Source of the DNA: Tissierella praeacuta DSM 18095
GTDB lineage: Bacteria > Bacillota > Clostridia > Tissierellales > Tissierellaceae
Direction: 5' to 3'
DNA length: 64,000 bases
Assembly: GCF_900128955.1 (NCBI RefSeq)
Contig: NZ_FQTY01000004.1
Location: forward strand, 160,002-224,001
The stretch's first letter is position 1; each line of letters begins with the position of its first letter. This document shows, piece after piece, positions 26,875 through 36,499 of this stretch. A program made the position numbers and the translations under genes. The notes under the pieces are model-generated. The model made no database searches, was not told the DNA's origin, and saw nothing but the letters and a program-made list of their open reading frames with translations.

Positions 26875-27630
26875 TTACTTTACTACATCCTTAGAAAATA
26901 ATACTTTAAACATAAATTTAGGCAATACTACTTGTCTTTTAATTCTAGAAGGCTCTTTGATTAATCTATAGAACCATTCTAACCCCAGTTTTTCAAATAT
27001 CTTAGGTGCACTCTTAGTATTTCCTGATAAAATGTCCATCACACCACCATTGCCTATTATAACCTTTGATTTTATATTCTCTTTATTTGCATCTATCCAA
27101 GTTTCTTGTTTAGGAAAACCTAATCCAACAAATATTATATCTGGATTTGAAGAATTTATATCTTTAATAATTTGAACCTCTTCTTCATGATTTTTATGGC
27201 CATTGTGACTGCCTTTAAAATATCCATGATGGTAACCTGCTATTTTAATATTAGGATAAGTCTTTTCTATATTTTCTGCCGCTAATTTAGCAACTCCATC
27301 CTTTCCTCCTAATAAGTATAAACTATAATTGTTTTCATTGGCTATATCAAGGAGCTTAAGGGATATATAATATCCTGTGACTCTTTCCTTTAAAGGTTTT
27401 TTCTTAATTCTAGAAGCATATATAAGCCCTATGCCATCGGCTGTTATTAAATCCCCCTTATTTATCAGTTCCTTGAATTTTTTATCATCTTTAGCCCCCA
27501 TAACTATCTCAGTATTTGGAGTATAAATAGCTTTTAATTCATTACCCTTTAGATAATTTTCTACTTGTTTAGCAACCTCATCAAATGTTAAGTTATGTAT
27601 TTTTACCCCAAATATTTCTACGGTATCCAT
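26875..27630 (-). CDS. tagA: WecG/TagA/CpsF family N-acetylmannosaminyltransferase
   Basis: A GT26 enzyme transferring N-acetylmannosamine from UDP-ManNAc to undecaprenyl-PP-GlcNAc, an early step of wall teichoic acid or secondary cell-wall polymer synthesis. Signatures: IYTPNTEIVMGAKDD, ITADGIGLIYASRI, YLLGGKDGVAKLAAENI, and DIIFVGLGFPKQETWI. It lies in the polymer cluster with csaB and a UDP-ManNAc dehydrogenase. Confidence 0.92.
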   Translation of the reverse strand: MDTVEIFGVKIHNLTFDEVAKQVENYLKGNELKAIYTPNTEIVMGAKDDKKFKELINKGDLITADGIGLIYASRIKKKPLKERVTGYYISLKLLDIANENNYSLYLLGGKDGVAKLAAENIEKTYPNIKIAGYHHGYFKGSHNGHKNHEEEVQIIKDINSSNPDIIFVGLGFPKQETWIDANKENIKSKVIIGNGGVMDILSGNTKSAPKIFEKLGLEWFYRLIKEPSRIKRQVVLPKFMFKVLFSKDVVK

Positions 27631-27638
27631 TTAACAAT

Positions 27639-28742
27639 CTACTCCTTTAATAAATCTAATGCCATAGTTACATTAGATAAAGCCTTATTTTTTAACTCCT
27701 TATCTTGCTTTCGCAACTGCTCTTTAATCTCCACCCTATTATTCCATACATTATTTATTTTTTCCAATAAATCCTTATATACTAAGTAATTTACATTGCA
27801 AATATAATCCATTCCAATAGAACGTAATATTCCATCTACTTTAGGATCATAGGATAAACCTACCATAGGAACTTCTTGAGTAGCTGCATAAATTAAGGAA
27901 TGAAGTCTCATTGCTACAATAATTTCCATTTCTTTTATTATACCCATTATTTCTTCAACATTATATTTCCCTGATATTACATAGCAGCCTTCTTCTCTTA
28001 CCATTTGACTAATCTCAAGACTTATTTCTAAATCTTCTGGATAGTGCATTGGTATCATAACTACATTTACATTATACTCTTTTATTATATGTCTTACAGT
28101 ATCAGATATAATTTTATTTAAATTATCTGCATTTTTCCATCGCCTAATTGAAATACCTATAAACTTTTTATTTGTAGGTATTTTTTCACTGTTAAATATT
28201 TCTACTACCCTAGTTTTTGATGATGGCTCTAAAGTAAATACAGGATCTGCTGTTACTATTATATTTTTATTTTTAACTCCTAAATCATATATAAACTCTT
28301 TTGAGTCTTCATCCCTAAGGGTAATTAAATCTACTTTATTTAATATCTTTCTTGTCAAAAATCTATTTAATTTCTTTTTAATAGGACCAATGCCATTAGC
28401 ATATATCATTACAGGTTTCTTATATAGTTTTGCTATTTTCATTAAAGCTAGATAGTATAATAAGGAACGAGTGCTTGTTACATCTTGCAGCAAGGATCCA
28501 CCACCAGAAATAAATAAAGATGAATTTTTCATAGCTATAAACACTTCTCTAAATTTAAATCTATTTATAGCATTTACAGAATACATTTTCTCAGTCTTTA
28601 AAGGGTTTTTGGAAAGCACAGTTATATTTATTTCTTTATTATATTCTTTAATATCTTTTACTATGGCCTTTAAAATAGCATCATCTCCGCTATTATCAAA
28701 TCCATAATATCCTGATATAAGAATTGATTTTTTAAATCCCAT
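27639..28742 (-). CDS. csaB: polysaccharide pyruvyl transferase CsaB
   Basis: CsaB adds pyruvate ketals to the secondary cell-wall polymer, the modification recognised by SLH domains of S-layer and surface proteins. Family signatures: ISGYYGFDNSGDDAILKAIV at the N-terminus, LFISGGGSLLQDVTSTRSLLYYL, and MRLHSLIYAATQEVPMVGLSYDPKV. I place the start at ATG 28742 (MGFKKSIL), behind AAGGAGAA. It is 8 bp upstream of tagA on the same strand. Confidence 0.93.
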   Translation of the reverse strand: MGFKKSILISGYYGFDNSGDDAILKAIVKDIKEYNKEINITVLSKNPLKTEKMYSVNAINRFKFREVFIAMKNSSLFISGGGSLLQDVTSTRSLLYYLALMKIAKLYKKPVMIYANGIGPIKKKLNRFLTRKILNKVDLITLRDEDSKEFIYDLGVKNKNIIVTADPVFTLEPSSKTRVVEIFNSEKIPTNKKFIGISIRRWKNADNLNKIISDTVRHIIKEYNVNVVMIPMHYPEDLEISLEISQMVREEGCYVISGKYNVEEIMGIIKEMEIIVAMRLHSLIYAATQEVPMVGLSYDPKVDGILRSIGMDYICNVNYLVYKDLLEKINNVWNNRVEIKEQLRKQDKELKNKALSNVTMALDLLKE

Positions 28743-28796
28743 AGAAATTCTCCTTTTCCCAAAAACTATCTTTTCCAAATAAAAGCATTATATGAT

Positions 28797-29918
28797 TCAT
28801 TTTATCCTACCTATTATTTCTTGATAAATTTCTACATGCTTTCTAGCCATTGCATTAGATGAGTAATTTTCTTCAACCTTTTTATATAATTTTTCACCCA
28901 TGTTTTCAATTTTAGACTTATCTGATGCCAAGATATCTATTTTATTCGATAAAGTTTTACTATCTCCTACTTCAATCAAATATCCGTTTTCCCCATCTTC
29001 AATTAATTTATTCAATCCACCTACATTGGTAGATATAATAGGTTTTTTCATTATAGCCCCCTCTAATATGGCATAGGGAAAACTTTCACTTATGGAAGTT
29101 AAAGTGTTTATATCTATTGCATTAAAAAATGAATATGGATCATTCACATATCCTAAAAAATGAATATATTCTTTTAATTTTAATTCTTCAACTAAAGCCT
29201 CCAATTTCTTCATTTCATTTCCCTCTCCCGCTATGAGGAATATTACATCCTTTCGTTGGTTTAATATAATCTCTGCTGCTCTTATAAATGTTTCATGATT
29301 TTTTACTTGATCTAGTCTGGCAATAATTCCAACTATAACTTTCCCTTCATAGTCAATTCCATATCTCTTGAAAAACTCATCTTTAGATACATACTTTAAT
29401 TCCTGTTCCATATCAATTCCATTATATACAGTAAATATTTTATCTCTTCTAAATCCCCTATCTACTAACATTTCCTTAAAGGTATCTGAAATAGCTATAT
29501 AATATTCAAACTGTTTTAATGCAAGTATATTCAATGTTGTAAATACCAATCTCTTATAAAAATTATCTTTAAAGTCTAATTTATAATCACTATGAACAGT
29601 GGTAATAAAAGGCTTATTTACTTTATTCTTTAAAAACATAGCAATAAAATTAGCCCTAGCACCATGACAATGGACTAAATCATATTCTCCCTTTTCAATT
29701 TCATCTGTAAGTCTGCGGACTACTGACATATCAGATCTATTTTTTTGCTTAAACACTTCAATATCTATGCCCGAAGCTTTGGCATCATAATAAAATGTAT
29801 CTTCAATAAAACATATGATTTTAGCATCTATTAATTTGTTGATACCCCTTATAAGTGAAATTATATGGGTTTTAGCTCCACCTGTATCTCCACCACTTAT
29901 TAGATGAAGTACCTTCAT
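28797..29918 (-). CDS. GT4 family glycosyltransferase
   Basis: A GT-B fold enzyme of 373 residues. N-terminal LHLISGGDTGGAKTHIISL, then DLVHCHGARANFIA, and C-terminal GT1 signature about 255-330 (IHFLGYVNDPYSFFNAIDI, and SISESFPYAILEGA, with the E-x7-E-type region). It uses a nucleotide sugar to extend a lipid-linked oligosaccharide. The start overlaps the upstream ligase stop by 4 bp (ATGA). Confidence 0.92.
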   Translation of the reverse strand: MKVLHLISGGDTGGAKTHIISLIRGINKLIDAKIICFIEDTFYYDAKASGIDIEVFKQKNRSDMSVVRRLTDEIEKGEYDLVHCHGARANFIAMFLKNKVNKPFITTVHSDYKLDFKDNFYKRLVFTTLNILALKQFEYYIAISDTFKEMLVDRGFRRDKIFTVYNGIDMEQELKYVSKDEFFKRYGIDYEGKVIVGIIARLDQVKNHETFIRAAEIILNQRKDVIFLIAGEGNEMKKLEALVEELKLKEYIHFLGYVNDPYSFFNAIDINTLTSISESFPYAILEGAIMKKPIISTNVGGLNKLIEDGENGYLIEVGDSKTLSNKIDILASDKSKIENMGEKLYKKVEENYSSNAMARKHVEIYQEIIGRIK

Positions 29919-31504
29919 TTGAGAGCCCCCTTTCCATTAATTATATGCTGTGGTGCGAAAGTATTTATCAATGCAACAGCAATCCAAAAGTATATAATCA
30001 TAGCTGGTACTTCAAATATATTTTCAACAAAATTTTGTGCTAATACCCCCGTAGCTCCTGAAAATAATCCGATGGCAACTATTCTATTTTTAGTATCATT
30101 TTGATATTTTATTATTTTTATAGAAGAAATAATAAAACATATAATAACAAATGCCAATCCAACTATACCATATACACCCATTTCCGTTAATGTTTTTAAA
30201 TAGTAATTATCTAAGTAAAAAGGTGCCAATTGATTATTAATTGCCACAGCCCCACCAAATCTTCCTAACCCAACACCAAACAATCTATTCCTATGCCACA
30301 TTTTAATCCCTATATCCCATCTATATAATCTACCTCCAGCAGCAGATTTTACTAGATATACAGGTGAAAGCATAAACAATAATCTTTGACTTAATGAGCC
30401 GCCAAATAAAATAAATATACCTACAAATGCCATAAATGGAACTATCAATCTGGGATTTAATGCAATAATAAAAATAAACATAGCCAGAGCAAAGGCTAAC
30501 CATGCACCTCTTGAAAGTGTAAGAAGTAATCCTAATGTCATAAACCCAGTTGTACAAAAGTAAAATATTTTCATATATTTATTTTTATGAGTTAAAAACA
30601 TTGAGATTGCAATAGGTATAAATAAAACAAAAATAACACCCAATATATTTGGACTACCAACTATAGAAAAAGCCCTAGTTCTAATATTTTCAGTGGTATC
30701 TACCCAGTTCCCTGGCATAGGAACTCTAGCAATATACTGATAAACAGCATGAATTCCCATAAATAATCCTATGGAAAGCATTAAATTAATAACTCTTTCT
30801 GAATCTTCAATACTTCGAATAAATTGTGTAGCAATGAAATACCAAAGAATATGTTGAAAGACTGCTCTAAAACCTTCTATTGCTATGCCCAAATTAGGAG
30901 CAATTATAAGTACGTGGCAAATTCCCATAACTATATAGATAATTGCTGGTAGATCCATTGGAGTAAAATTATGTTTGATTTTTCCACCAGATAATAATCT
31001 CTTTGCAATTATATATAAAGTTAAAACAATCAATGCTAATTCGTCCCATACAGAACCTAAAACTGCTAACCCTCTAGTTCTTCTAATTACAAAGTCTATC
31101 ACAAAATAAGAAGCAGGAATAAATATTAATAAATCTAGCCAAGAACCTTTCCCCTTTATCTTCCTAATTATTTTATATAAATAACTATTATCCCTAATGG
31201 GAGTTTGTACATCTATTCTTTCTCTTTTAAACTTCATAAATGGACTTAAAATTCTGCTAGTCATTAAAGATTCAAATATAAACTCTTCCATCCTCATGAG
31301 TCTATTATCTAGATTCATAAAAAACATATATATAAAACTAATATCCATCCAAGTCTTGTACTCTTCTGGTTTATGCTTTCTTTTATTATCAGTTTTACTT
31401 TGCAACCTAAATAAAAAACTATTATCTGATAGTTTTTTAAGCCCAATTATAAGATTGAAAAGAAAACTTCCTTTAATAGCTTTTCTTATATCCATATTAA
31501 TCAA
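29915..31504 (-). CDS. O-antigen ligase/polymerase (Wzy_C) family membrane protein
   Basis: 529 residues with about 10-12 membrane helices and a Wzy_C-type central region (LGLLLTLSRGAWLAFALAM) followed by a large external loop (LYRWDIGIKMWHRNRLFGVG, LGRFGG). Proteins of this family polymerise repeat units or ligate polymer to acceptor on the outer face of the membrane. It overlaps the GT4 gene by 4 bp and the DUF4330 gene by 8 bp. Confidence 0.88.
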   Translation of the reverse strand: MINMDIRKAIKGSFLFNLIIGLKKLSDNSFLFRLQSKTDNKRKHKPEEYKTWMDISFIYMFFMNLDNRLMRMEEFIFESLMTSRILSPFMKFKRERIDVQTPIRDNSYLYKIIRKIKGKGSWLDLLIFIPASYFVIDFVIRRTRGLAVLGSVWDELALIVLTLYIIAKRLLSGGKIKHNFTPMDLPAIIYIVMGICHVLIIAPNLGIAIEGFRAVFQHILWYFIATQFIRSIEDSERVINLMLSIGLFMGIHAVYQYIARVPMPGNWVDTTENIRTRAFSIVGSPNILGVIFVLFIPIAISMFLTHKNKYMKIFYFCTTGFMTLGLLLTLSRGAWLAFALAMFIFIIALNPRLIVPFMAFVGIFILFGGSLSQRLLFMLSPVYLVKSAAGGRLYRWDIGIKMWHRNRLFGVGLGRFGGAVAINNQLAPFYLDNYYLKTLTEMGVYGIVGLAFVIICFIISSIKIIKYQNDTKNRIVAIGLFSGATGVLAQNFVENIFEVPAMIIYFWIAVALINTFAPQHIINGKGALK

Positions 31505-31991
31505 CTACCTTTAAACTTACTATTTGAGCCTTTAATCTATACAAGTCAGATTCTATAAAAATTGTTTTTCCCTGTCTTAACTCCTGCTTACCAAATTTGT
31601 AACTATAATTCTTATATGGAGTAGTTGCTTTAAATTTAATTCTAGCTTTTTCCATCATTGGATCAATTGACATAACCACATTACCATCTTTATCTAAATT
31701 TGTTACCTCTACTGGTAATATCTCAACATCTTCCACATAAGCATCTAAATAATGCTTCATTTCCCCTAATTGATCTCCAACTTTTATTACATCAAGATAA
31801 CCCTTATCTATTACAATAGTAGCCTCTACTTCTACATTAACTATTTCATCTTTTACTGATAAATCTGTAAGATCTTTATTTAATACCTTTAGACCAGATA
31901 AAAATATTAAAAATACTGCTAAAACCATAGCTATAAAATCTAAAATGTTTATTTTACCAAAAATTCTACCTTTTTCATCTATTAATTTCAT
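31497..31991 (-). CDS. DUF4330 family protein (first of two)
   Basis: 164 residues: a short cytoplasmic start (MKLIDEKGRIFGKINILDF), one membrane helix (about 17-38) and an extracytoplasmic beta-rich domain. GRIFGKINILDF is the DUF4330 hallmark. It is preceded by a paralogue sharing one base (stop and start overlap). Function unknown; such genes accompany cell-wall polymer clusters. Confidence 0.85.
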   Translation of the reverse strand: MKLIDEKGRIFGKINILDFIAMVLAVFLIFLSGLKVLNKDLTDLSVKDEIVNVEVEATIVIDKGYLDVIKVGDQLGEMKHYLDAYVEDVEILPVEVTNLDKDGNVVMSIDPMMEKARIKFKATTPYKNYSYKFGKQELRQGKTIFIESDLYRLKAQIVSLKVVD

Positions 31992-32467
31992 TATTTCACC
32001 TCTATATACTTTATAGTCCCAGGAAATTCAACTGTAGTTGTTTTTAATATTATAGGAAGCCCTACCTTTATCTCTTGACCACCTAAATCCATATAAGGCC
32101 CAGATGAAGCAACTTCAGCTTTAATTTTTACTGTTACTGTTATTTCTTCTGCATCTTCATAGGTAACAATCTTCCCATCTTCTCCTACAACTGATTGTAT
32201 CTTAGGATTAATATCTATCTCTTCTACAAACCCTTTTTGAAGGTTATTTTGGGAAAACATTTGATCTCCCACCTTTAAATCCGTTATCATTTCCTTAGTC
32301 AATTCACTAGCTTCTGCAGTTATAATTATATTTTTACCACCTGCAGTTACCACTTCTTTAGATTTGTTTATTATCTTTCCCCTATTTAAGAATGCTACAA
32401 CGGCTAATATTATTATAATCGTTATAGTTGTATCTATCCAATTCCATCTTTTTTTCACAAATTTCAC
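31991..32467 (-). CDS. DUF4330-like protein (second of two)
   Basis: 158 residues with the same plan as its downstream neighbour: cytoplasmic start (MKFVKKRWNWIDTTITIII), one membrane helix (about 12-28), then an external domain. Shared patterns with the neighbour include KVGDQ and a final KTTTVEFPGTIKYIEVK that parallels the neighbour's end, so the pair is probably a tandem duplication. Function unknown. Confidence 0.78.
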   Translation of the reverse strand: MKFVKKRWNWIDTTITIIIILAVVAFLNRGKIINKSKEVVTAGGKNIIITAEASELTKEMITDLKVGDQMFSQNNLQKGFVEEIDINPKIQSVVGEDGKIVTYEDAEEITVTVKIKAEVASSGPYMDLGGQEIKVGLPIILKTTTVEFPGTIKYIEVK

Positions 32468-32483
32468 CTTCCTAAAATTATTA

Positions 32484-33740
32484 CTAAATATTATTTGCTA
32501 ATTTTAATATCTCAGATAATTGTTTGGCTTGAGATTCTCTACTATAAATCTTAATTTTATCCCATTTTGGTTCGTGAGTTAATTTTCCTTCTATCCAACT
32601 ATTATAATATTTTTCTAAAGCAATACTAACACCATTTATATCTTCTGGATCTACTACAGTTCCTGTGTTTGTTTCATTTATTACTTGTGCAGCCGCCCCA
32701 TCCTCGGGAACAATTGCTAAAATAGGTCTATTTACTTTAATGTATTCAAATATCTTTCCAGTATAAAAATTCTTAGAACCTTTTCCTTTGCCAATTACCA
32801 ATAGCAAGATATCTGAATTGTATAGCATTTGTATGCTTTCTCTATGTGGTAAATATCCAAATGATTTCATATTTTCTACTAAATCATATTTTTTAGCATA
32901 TTCCTCTAAAACTTCTTGATATATATTGCCAACAATCCTTATTTCAAGTTTATTTTTATCAATTTTATTATTGTCTATTGCTATTTTTAAGCCCTCTAAA
33001 AATTCAATTAAATTTCGTCTACCATAAAGAGAGCCAGTATAAGTTATTACAAACTTATCTTTACCATCTCTTGAATCACTAAGCCCAACAAAATCTTCTT
33101 CGTCATACCCATTAGGTATATAAGTAGAACGTCCTATTAAAGCTGGATTATCTTTAACAAAATTCTCTAACATAAAAGGAGTATTAGTAATTAGAAAATC
33201 ACATTCATTAGTAACCTCCAATTCCTTTTTCTTTTCAAACTTTAATTTTACTCTTTTATGCCAACTATCTAGGTGATAAGGGTTATTTGTCCATTCATCT
33301 CTAAAATCAGTTACCCATCTGACACTTGGAAATAATCTTTTTATATATAACCCCATTAAATGAGAACTATAGGGAAATGAAGTAGTATATATTATATTTA
33401 TATTTTCTTTTTTAATTATTTCAGCTACCTTGTCCTTGTTAAAATAATACCAAAAATATTCTGAATCTGGTGATAATAATCTAGTGCCTATAAACTTAAA
33501 AGGCAATCTAAGAAATCCTTTTCTATTTACAGTATCATAAGGTTTAAGTCTATATATTTTCAATTCCTTAGGTAAATCTTCCAAAAGAGTACTATCTGTT
33601 AAATCTGAAACATGTTCTTTTGTTATAACTATTGGCTCATATCCAAACTTAGGTAAATATTTAACAAATTTTGTAGTCCTCTGAACACCAGCCCCACCCA
33701 TTGGTGGAAATTCATTGGCAACAATCAAAACTTTTTCCAT
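32484..33740 (-). CDS. glycosyltransferase (GT4-like, exopolysaccharide type)
   Basis: 418 residues, GT-B fold. N-terminal MEKVLIVANEFPPMGGAGVQ and FPYSSHLMGLYIKRLFPSVR, central TYTGSLYGRRN (start of the C-terminal domain) and a donor-binding region LLLVIGKGKGSKNFYTGKIF followed by EYIKVNRPILAI. It is 2 bp upstream-adjacent to wecC and belongs to the polymer cluster. Confidence 0.9.
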   Translation of the reverse strand: MEKVLIVANEFPPMGGAGVQRTTKFVKYLPKFGYEPIVITKEHVSDLTDSTLLEDLPKELKIYRLKPYDTVNRKGFLRLPFKFIGTRLLSPDSEYFWYYFNKDKVAEIIKKENINIIYTTSFPYSSHLMGLYIKRLFPSVRWVTDFRDEWTNNPYHLDSWHKRVKLKFEKKKELEVTNECDFLITNTPFMLENFVKDNPALIGRSTYIPNGYDEEDFVGLSDSRDGKDKFVITYTGSLYGRRNLIEFLEGLKIAIDNNKIDKNKLEIRIVGNIYQEVLEEYAKKYDLVENMKSFGYLPHRESIQMLYNSDILLLVIGKGKGSKNFYTGKIFEYIKVNRPILAIVPEDGAAAQVINETNTGTVVDPEDINGVSIALEKYYNSWIEGKLTHEPKWDKIKIYSRESQAKQLSEILKLANNI

Positions 33741-33742
33741 CT

Positions 33743-35023
33743 TTAATCCCTACCTAGCAATGTAATTTTAAAACCTAGACCTTTAAGAAAGCCTTCATCT
33801 AAGAAATTTCTAGTATCATAGATATGCTTGTCTTTCATCAATGTAGAAACTTTCTCAAAATCTATATCTTTATATTCATTATGATTTACTGCAAGAATCA
33901 TTAAATCCGAATCTTTAACTGCATCATATAGTGAATCTACCATAAGATTACCTATTTCAAGACTATCCTTACAAGCATGAGGATCATGTAATGATAAAGT
34001 AAATCTAGTATTCTCTCTTAATAAACTTACTAAATTTACAATTGGACTTTCTCTCATATCATCTATATTTGGCTTATATGTAAGACCTAATATAGCTATT
34101 TTTGCATTTTCATCTGGAAAAATTTCCTTTAACTTATTTAATATATGTTTTGGCATACCATCATTAGTTTCTCTTGCAAGTCTAATAATATTTCCTTTAC
34201 TCTGCCTTTCTACAATAAACCAAGGATCTACTGCCAAACAATGTCCCCCTACGCCTGGCCCTGGTTGGTGAAGATTAACTCTTGGATGTCTATTGGCTAA
34301 TTCTATAACATCCCATGCATTTATTCCCATTTCTTCACAGGTTATAGCAAGCTCATTTGCTAATGCAATATTAACATCTCTATAAGTATTCTCCATAAGT
34401 TTACACATTTCTGCTGTTTTAGAATCTGTTGTAAATATTTGTCCCTTAACAAAAACACTGTATAACTCTTTAACTAACTTAGCAGATTTTTCATTTATTC
34501 CACCAATAATTCTATCACTTTCAATCAACTCTTGAATTATTTTACCTGGTAACACTCTTTCTGGTGAATGGGCTACAAAAACTTCTTCACCTATATTAAG
34601 TCCCGATTTTTTAAGTATAGGAACTATTATTTTCTCCGTAGATTCTGGTGGAGAAGTTGATTCTAATACCACAATATTTCCTTTACTAAGTATTGGTACT
34701 ATGGACTCAACTGCCTTTTTAACATAATCCATATTAGCAGTTTTATCCTTGTTAATTGGCGTTGGAACAGAAATAATAAAGGCATCGGACTTCTCTAATT
34801 TAGTAATGCCTTTTAAACTTCCTTTATCTACAACTTCTTTAACTAAATCCTCAAGTCCTGGTTCTTCAATTATAATCTTTCCTTGGTTTAAAGCATTTAT
34901 TACTCTTTCATTAATATCATAGCCTAATACTTCCATACCTGATTTAGCAAATATAGCAGCAGTAGGCAACCCGATATATCCTAATCCTATTATAGTTATT
35001 TTCTTTGCATTCATTAGTTCCAT
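33743..35023 (-). CDS. wecC: UDP-N-acetyl-D-mannosamine dehydrogenase
   Basis: An NAD-dependent dehydrogenase making UDP-ManNAcA from UDP-ManNAc. Rossmann motif ITIIGLGYIGLPTAAIFAKSG, central ENTYRDVNIALANELA with the catalytic Lys region, active-site Cys in GPGVGGHCLAVDPWF, and C-terminal LTYKPNIDDMRESP. UDP-GlcNAc or other UDP-sugar specificity cannot be fully excluded. No UDP-GlcNAc 2-epimerase is present in this window. GGAGG lies 8 nt before the ATG. Confidence 0.9.
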   Translation of the reverse strand: MELMNAKKITIIGLGYIGLPTAAIFAKSGMEVLGYDINERVINALNQGKIIIEEPGLEDLVKEVVDKGSLKGITKLEKSDAFIISVPTPINKDKTANMDYVKKAVESIVPILSKGNIVVLESTSPPESTEKIIVPILKKSGLNIGEEVFVAHSPERVLPGKIIQELIESDRIIGGINEKSAKLVKELYSVFVKGQIFTTDSKTAEMCKLMENTYRDVNIALANELAITCEEMGINAWDVIELANRHPRVNLHQPGPGVGGHCLAVDPWFIVERQSKGNIIRLARETNDGMPKHILNKLKEIFPDENAKIAILGLTYKPNIDDMRESPIVNLVSLLRENTRFTLSLHDPHACKDSLEIGNLMVDSLYDAVKDSDLMILAVNHNEYKDIDFEKVSTLMKDKHIYDTRNFLDEGFLKGLGFKITLLGRD

Positions 35024-35094
35024 AAAATTTCCTCCATTTCGACTTATATTCCATTTTAGCCTTTATATCTTATTTTATCAACTGCTATATTTAT

Positions 35095-35568
35095 CTATCG
35101 TATTTCATAGTCTCCTTTTACAAGAAAAAAGCTATTTGTCAAAGCTCTAGCACCTCTGCCGTCATCTCTTGGTACTATAATTAAGTGGTTTGCCTTTATA
35201 TTTTCTTCCATCACTAGATCCTTACCAGCAGTAACATCAGTTAATCCATTCATTATTCCATTAGTTACTACTGCTATAGCTCTAGCATTTCCTGATCTTA
35301 ATATTATTTCTGTACCATCTTTACAAATTAAAGACTTTCCACTTGGAAGTTCAACCACTGCCCATGAGCCTATATCATTATTTCCATTACCCTTTGTCCC
35401 TAATTTTTCATCAACATAATACTTTAACTGCTCTATTTTTTTCTCCACATAACTAAGGGTAACCAATGGATCTGACTCAGAACCTGGCTCTGAAAATACT
35501 GTTGTTGCTCCTAATAATATAACCAATGCACCTAATCCAATTCCTATTCTTTTAACTTTATTCTTCAT
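35095..35568 (-). CDS. secreted protein of unknown function at the head of the polymer cluster
   Basis: Not recognised with certainty. 157 residues with a signal peptide (MKNKVKRIGIGLGALVILLG), a short coiled stretch (LSYVEKKIEQLKYYVDEKL) and a compact C-terminal domain (VVELPSGKSLICKDGTEIIL, then RSGNARAIAVVTNGIMN and NHLIIVPRDDGRGARA). It precedes wecC by 71 bp, same strand. Probably an exported cell-envelope protein. Confidence 0.7.
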   Translation of the reverse strand: MKNKVKRIGIGLGALVILLGATTVFSEPGSESDPLVTLSYVEKKIEQLKYYVDEKLGTKGNGNNDIGSWAVVELPSGKSLICKDGTEIILRSGNARAIAVVTNGIMNGLTDVTAGKDLVMEENIKANHLIIVPRDDGRGARALTNSFFLVKGDYEIR

Positions 35569-35587
35569 ATGTATTAACCTCCTTTTT

Positions 35588-35686
35588 TATCAATGGACAA
35601 TGTAGAATTGACAATGGACTATAATCTTTATATATTTCTTAGCCTTCTTGTTATATTGTTTTTATGGTTTTCATTGTCAATTGATA
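35588..35686. repeat. inverted and direct repeats between the polymer cluster and mazEF
   Basis: A 15-bp arm (35588-35602) is repeated inverted at 35672-35686 with one mismatch; an 11-bp part, AATTGACAATG, occurs again in direct orientation at 35606-35616. The spacer is AT-rich. It could be a small dispersed repeat or an operator region for the secreted-protein gene. Confidence 0.4.
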
Positions 35687-35708
35687 TAATTATACTACAA
35701 AATCAATA

Positions 35709-35740
35709 AAAAAATAAGCATTAAACAATGCTTATTTTTT
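35709..35740 (-). terminator. terminator of the alr-mazEF operon
   Basis: A perfect 14-bp stem (35709-35722 with 35727-35740) ending in six T on the minus strand, 17 bp past the mazF stop. Confidence 0.8.
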
Positions 35741-35756
35741 AATATGTATGTATTTA

Positions 35757-36107
35757 TTATAATTCTATTAACCCTAGACTTATTCTTAAACATTCATCTA
35801 CATTGACCATCATTTCATCACTAAATCTCCCTATTCGTTCACGAAGTCTTTTTTTATCTATGGTTCTTATTTGCTCCAGAAGGACTACTGAATCCTTAGG
35901 TAGTCCGTATTCTGGAGCATTTATCTCCACATGTGTAGGCAACTTCGCCTTATTTATCTGGGAAGTGATTGCAGCAATAATAATGGTAGGACTATATTTG
36001 TTCCCAATGTCATTCTGAATAACAAGTACAGGTCTTACTCCCCCCTGTTCAGATCCTATAACAGGACTTAAATCAGCATAATATATATCTCCTCGTTTAA
36101 CTATCAT
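35757..36107 (-). CDS. ndoA: MazF/NdoA family endoribonuclease toxin
   Basis: A sequence-specific mRNA interferase. The 116 residues match the B. subtilis EndoA type: [20 protein letters not shown], then [24 protein letters not shown] and [12 protein letters not shown]. The catalytic Arg (GGVRP) and Thr/Ser (AAITSQ) are kept. It overlaps the antitoxin by 4 bp. Confidence 0.95.
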   Translation of the reverse strand: MIVKRGDIYYADLSPVIGSEQGGVRPVLVIQNDIGNKYSPTIIIAAITSQINKAKLPTHVEINAPEYGLPKDSVVLLEQIRTIDKKRLRERIGRFSDEMMVNVDECLRISLGLIEL

Positions 36108-36385
36108 AACATCGCCTGCCTCTTAAGACTTGCCTCATATATTGCTAGATCAACAATGTCTTGTTCTAACCCCATTTCAGCAAGAACTAAATTAATTTGA
36201 CTCATTTCTTTGTATCCTTCCCTTAATTGCTCAATAATATCTAATTTCTTTTTTTCATTAATAAAGAGTTTCATGGCCTCTGCTATAAAATCAGAACGGT
36301 TTTTATACTCCATTGGTACCATTACATCTACTTCTTCAAGGAGGCTATTAGGTAAACTAACAGTTATCCTTCTAGTCTCAGCCAT
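36104..36385 (-). CDS. ndoAI: CopG/RHH antitoxin (EndoAI, MazE-like)
   Basis: A ribbon-helix-helix antitoxin, 93 residues from the ATG at 36385 ([20 protein letters not shown]), which has GGGAGGTG upstream; the earlier in-frame ATG is the one inside that Shine-Dalgarno region. The C-terminal half would bind and inhibit MazF. It lies between alr and mazF as in Bacillus, and presumably represses its own promoter. Confidence 0.94.
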   Translation of the reverse strand: MAETRRITVSLPNSLLEEVDVMVPMEYKNRSDFIAEAMKLFINEKKKLDIIEQLREGYKEMSQINLVLAEMGLEQDIVDLAIYEASLKRQAML

Positions 36386-36499
36386 AAAGACACCTCCCAT
36401 ACAAACGTCTTAGATAAAATATATAAAAATAGTCTGAGTTAATTATATATGTTTTCTATTGTCCATGTCAACCTATCTAAAAATTTATTCCCTTTAATT

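Noticed and set aside
35588..35686. CRISPR array
   Set aside because: Only three short core copies, not evenly spaced, with no spacer pattern and no cas genes.
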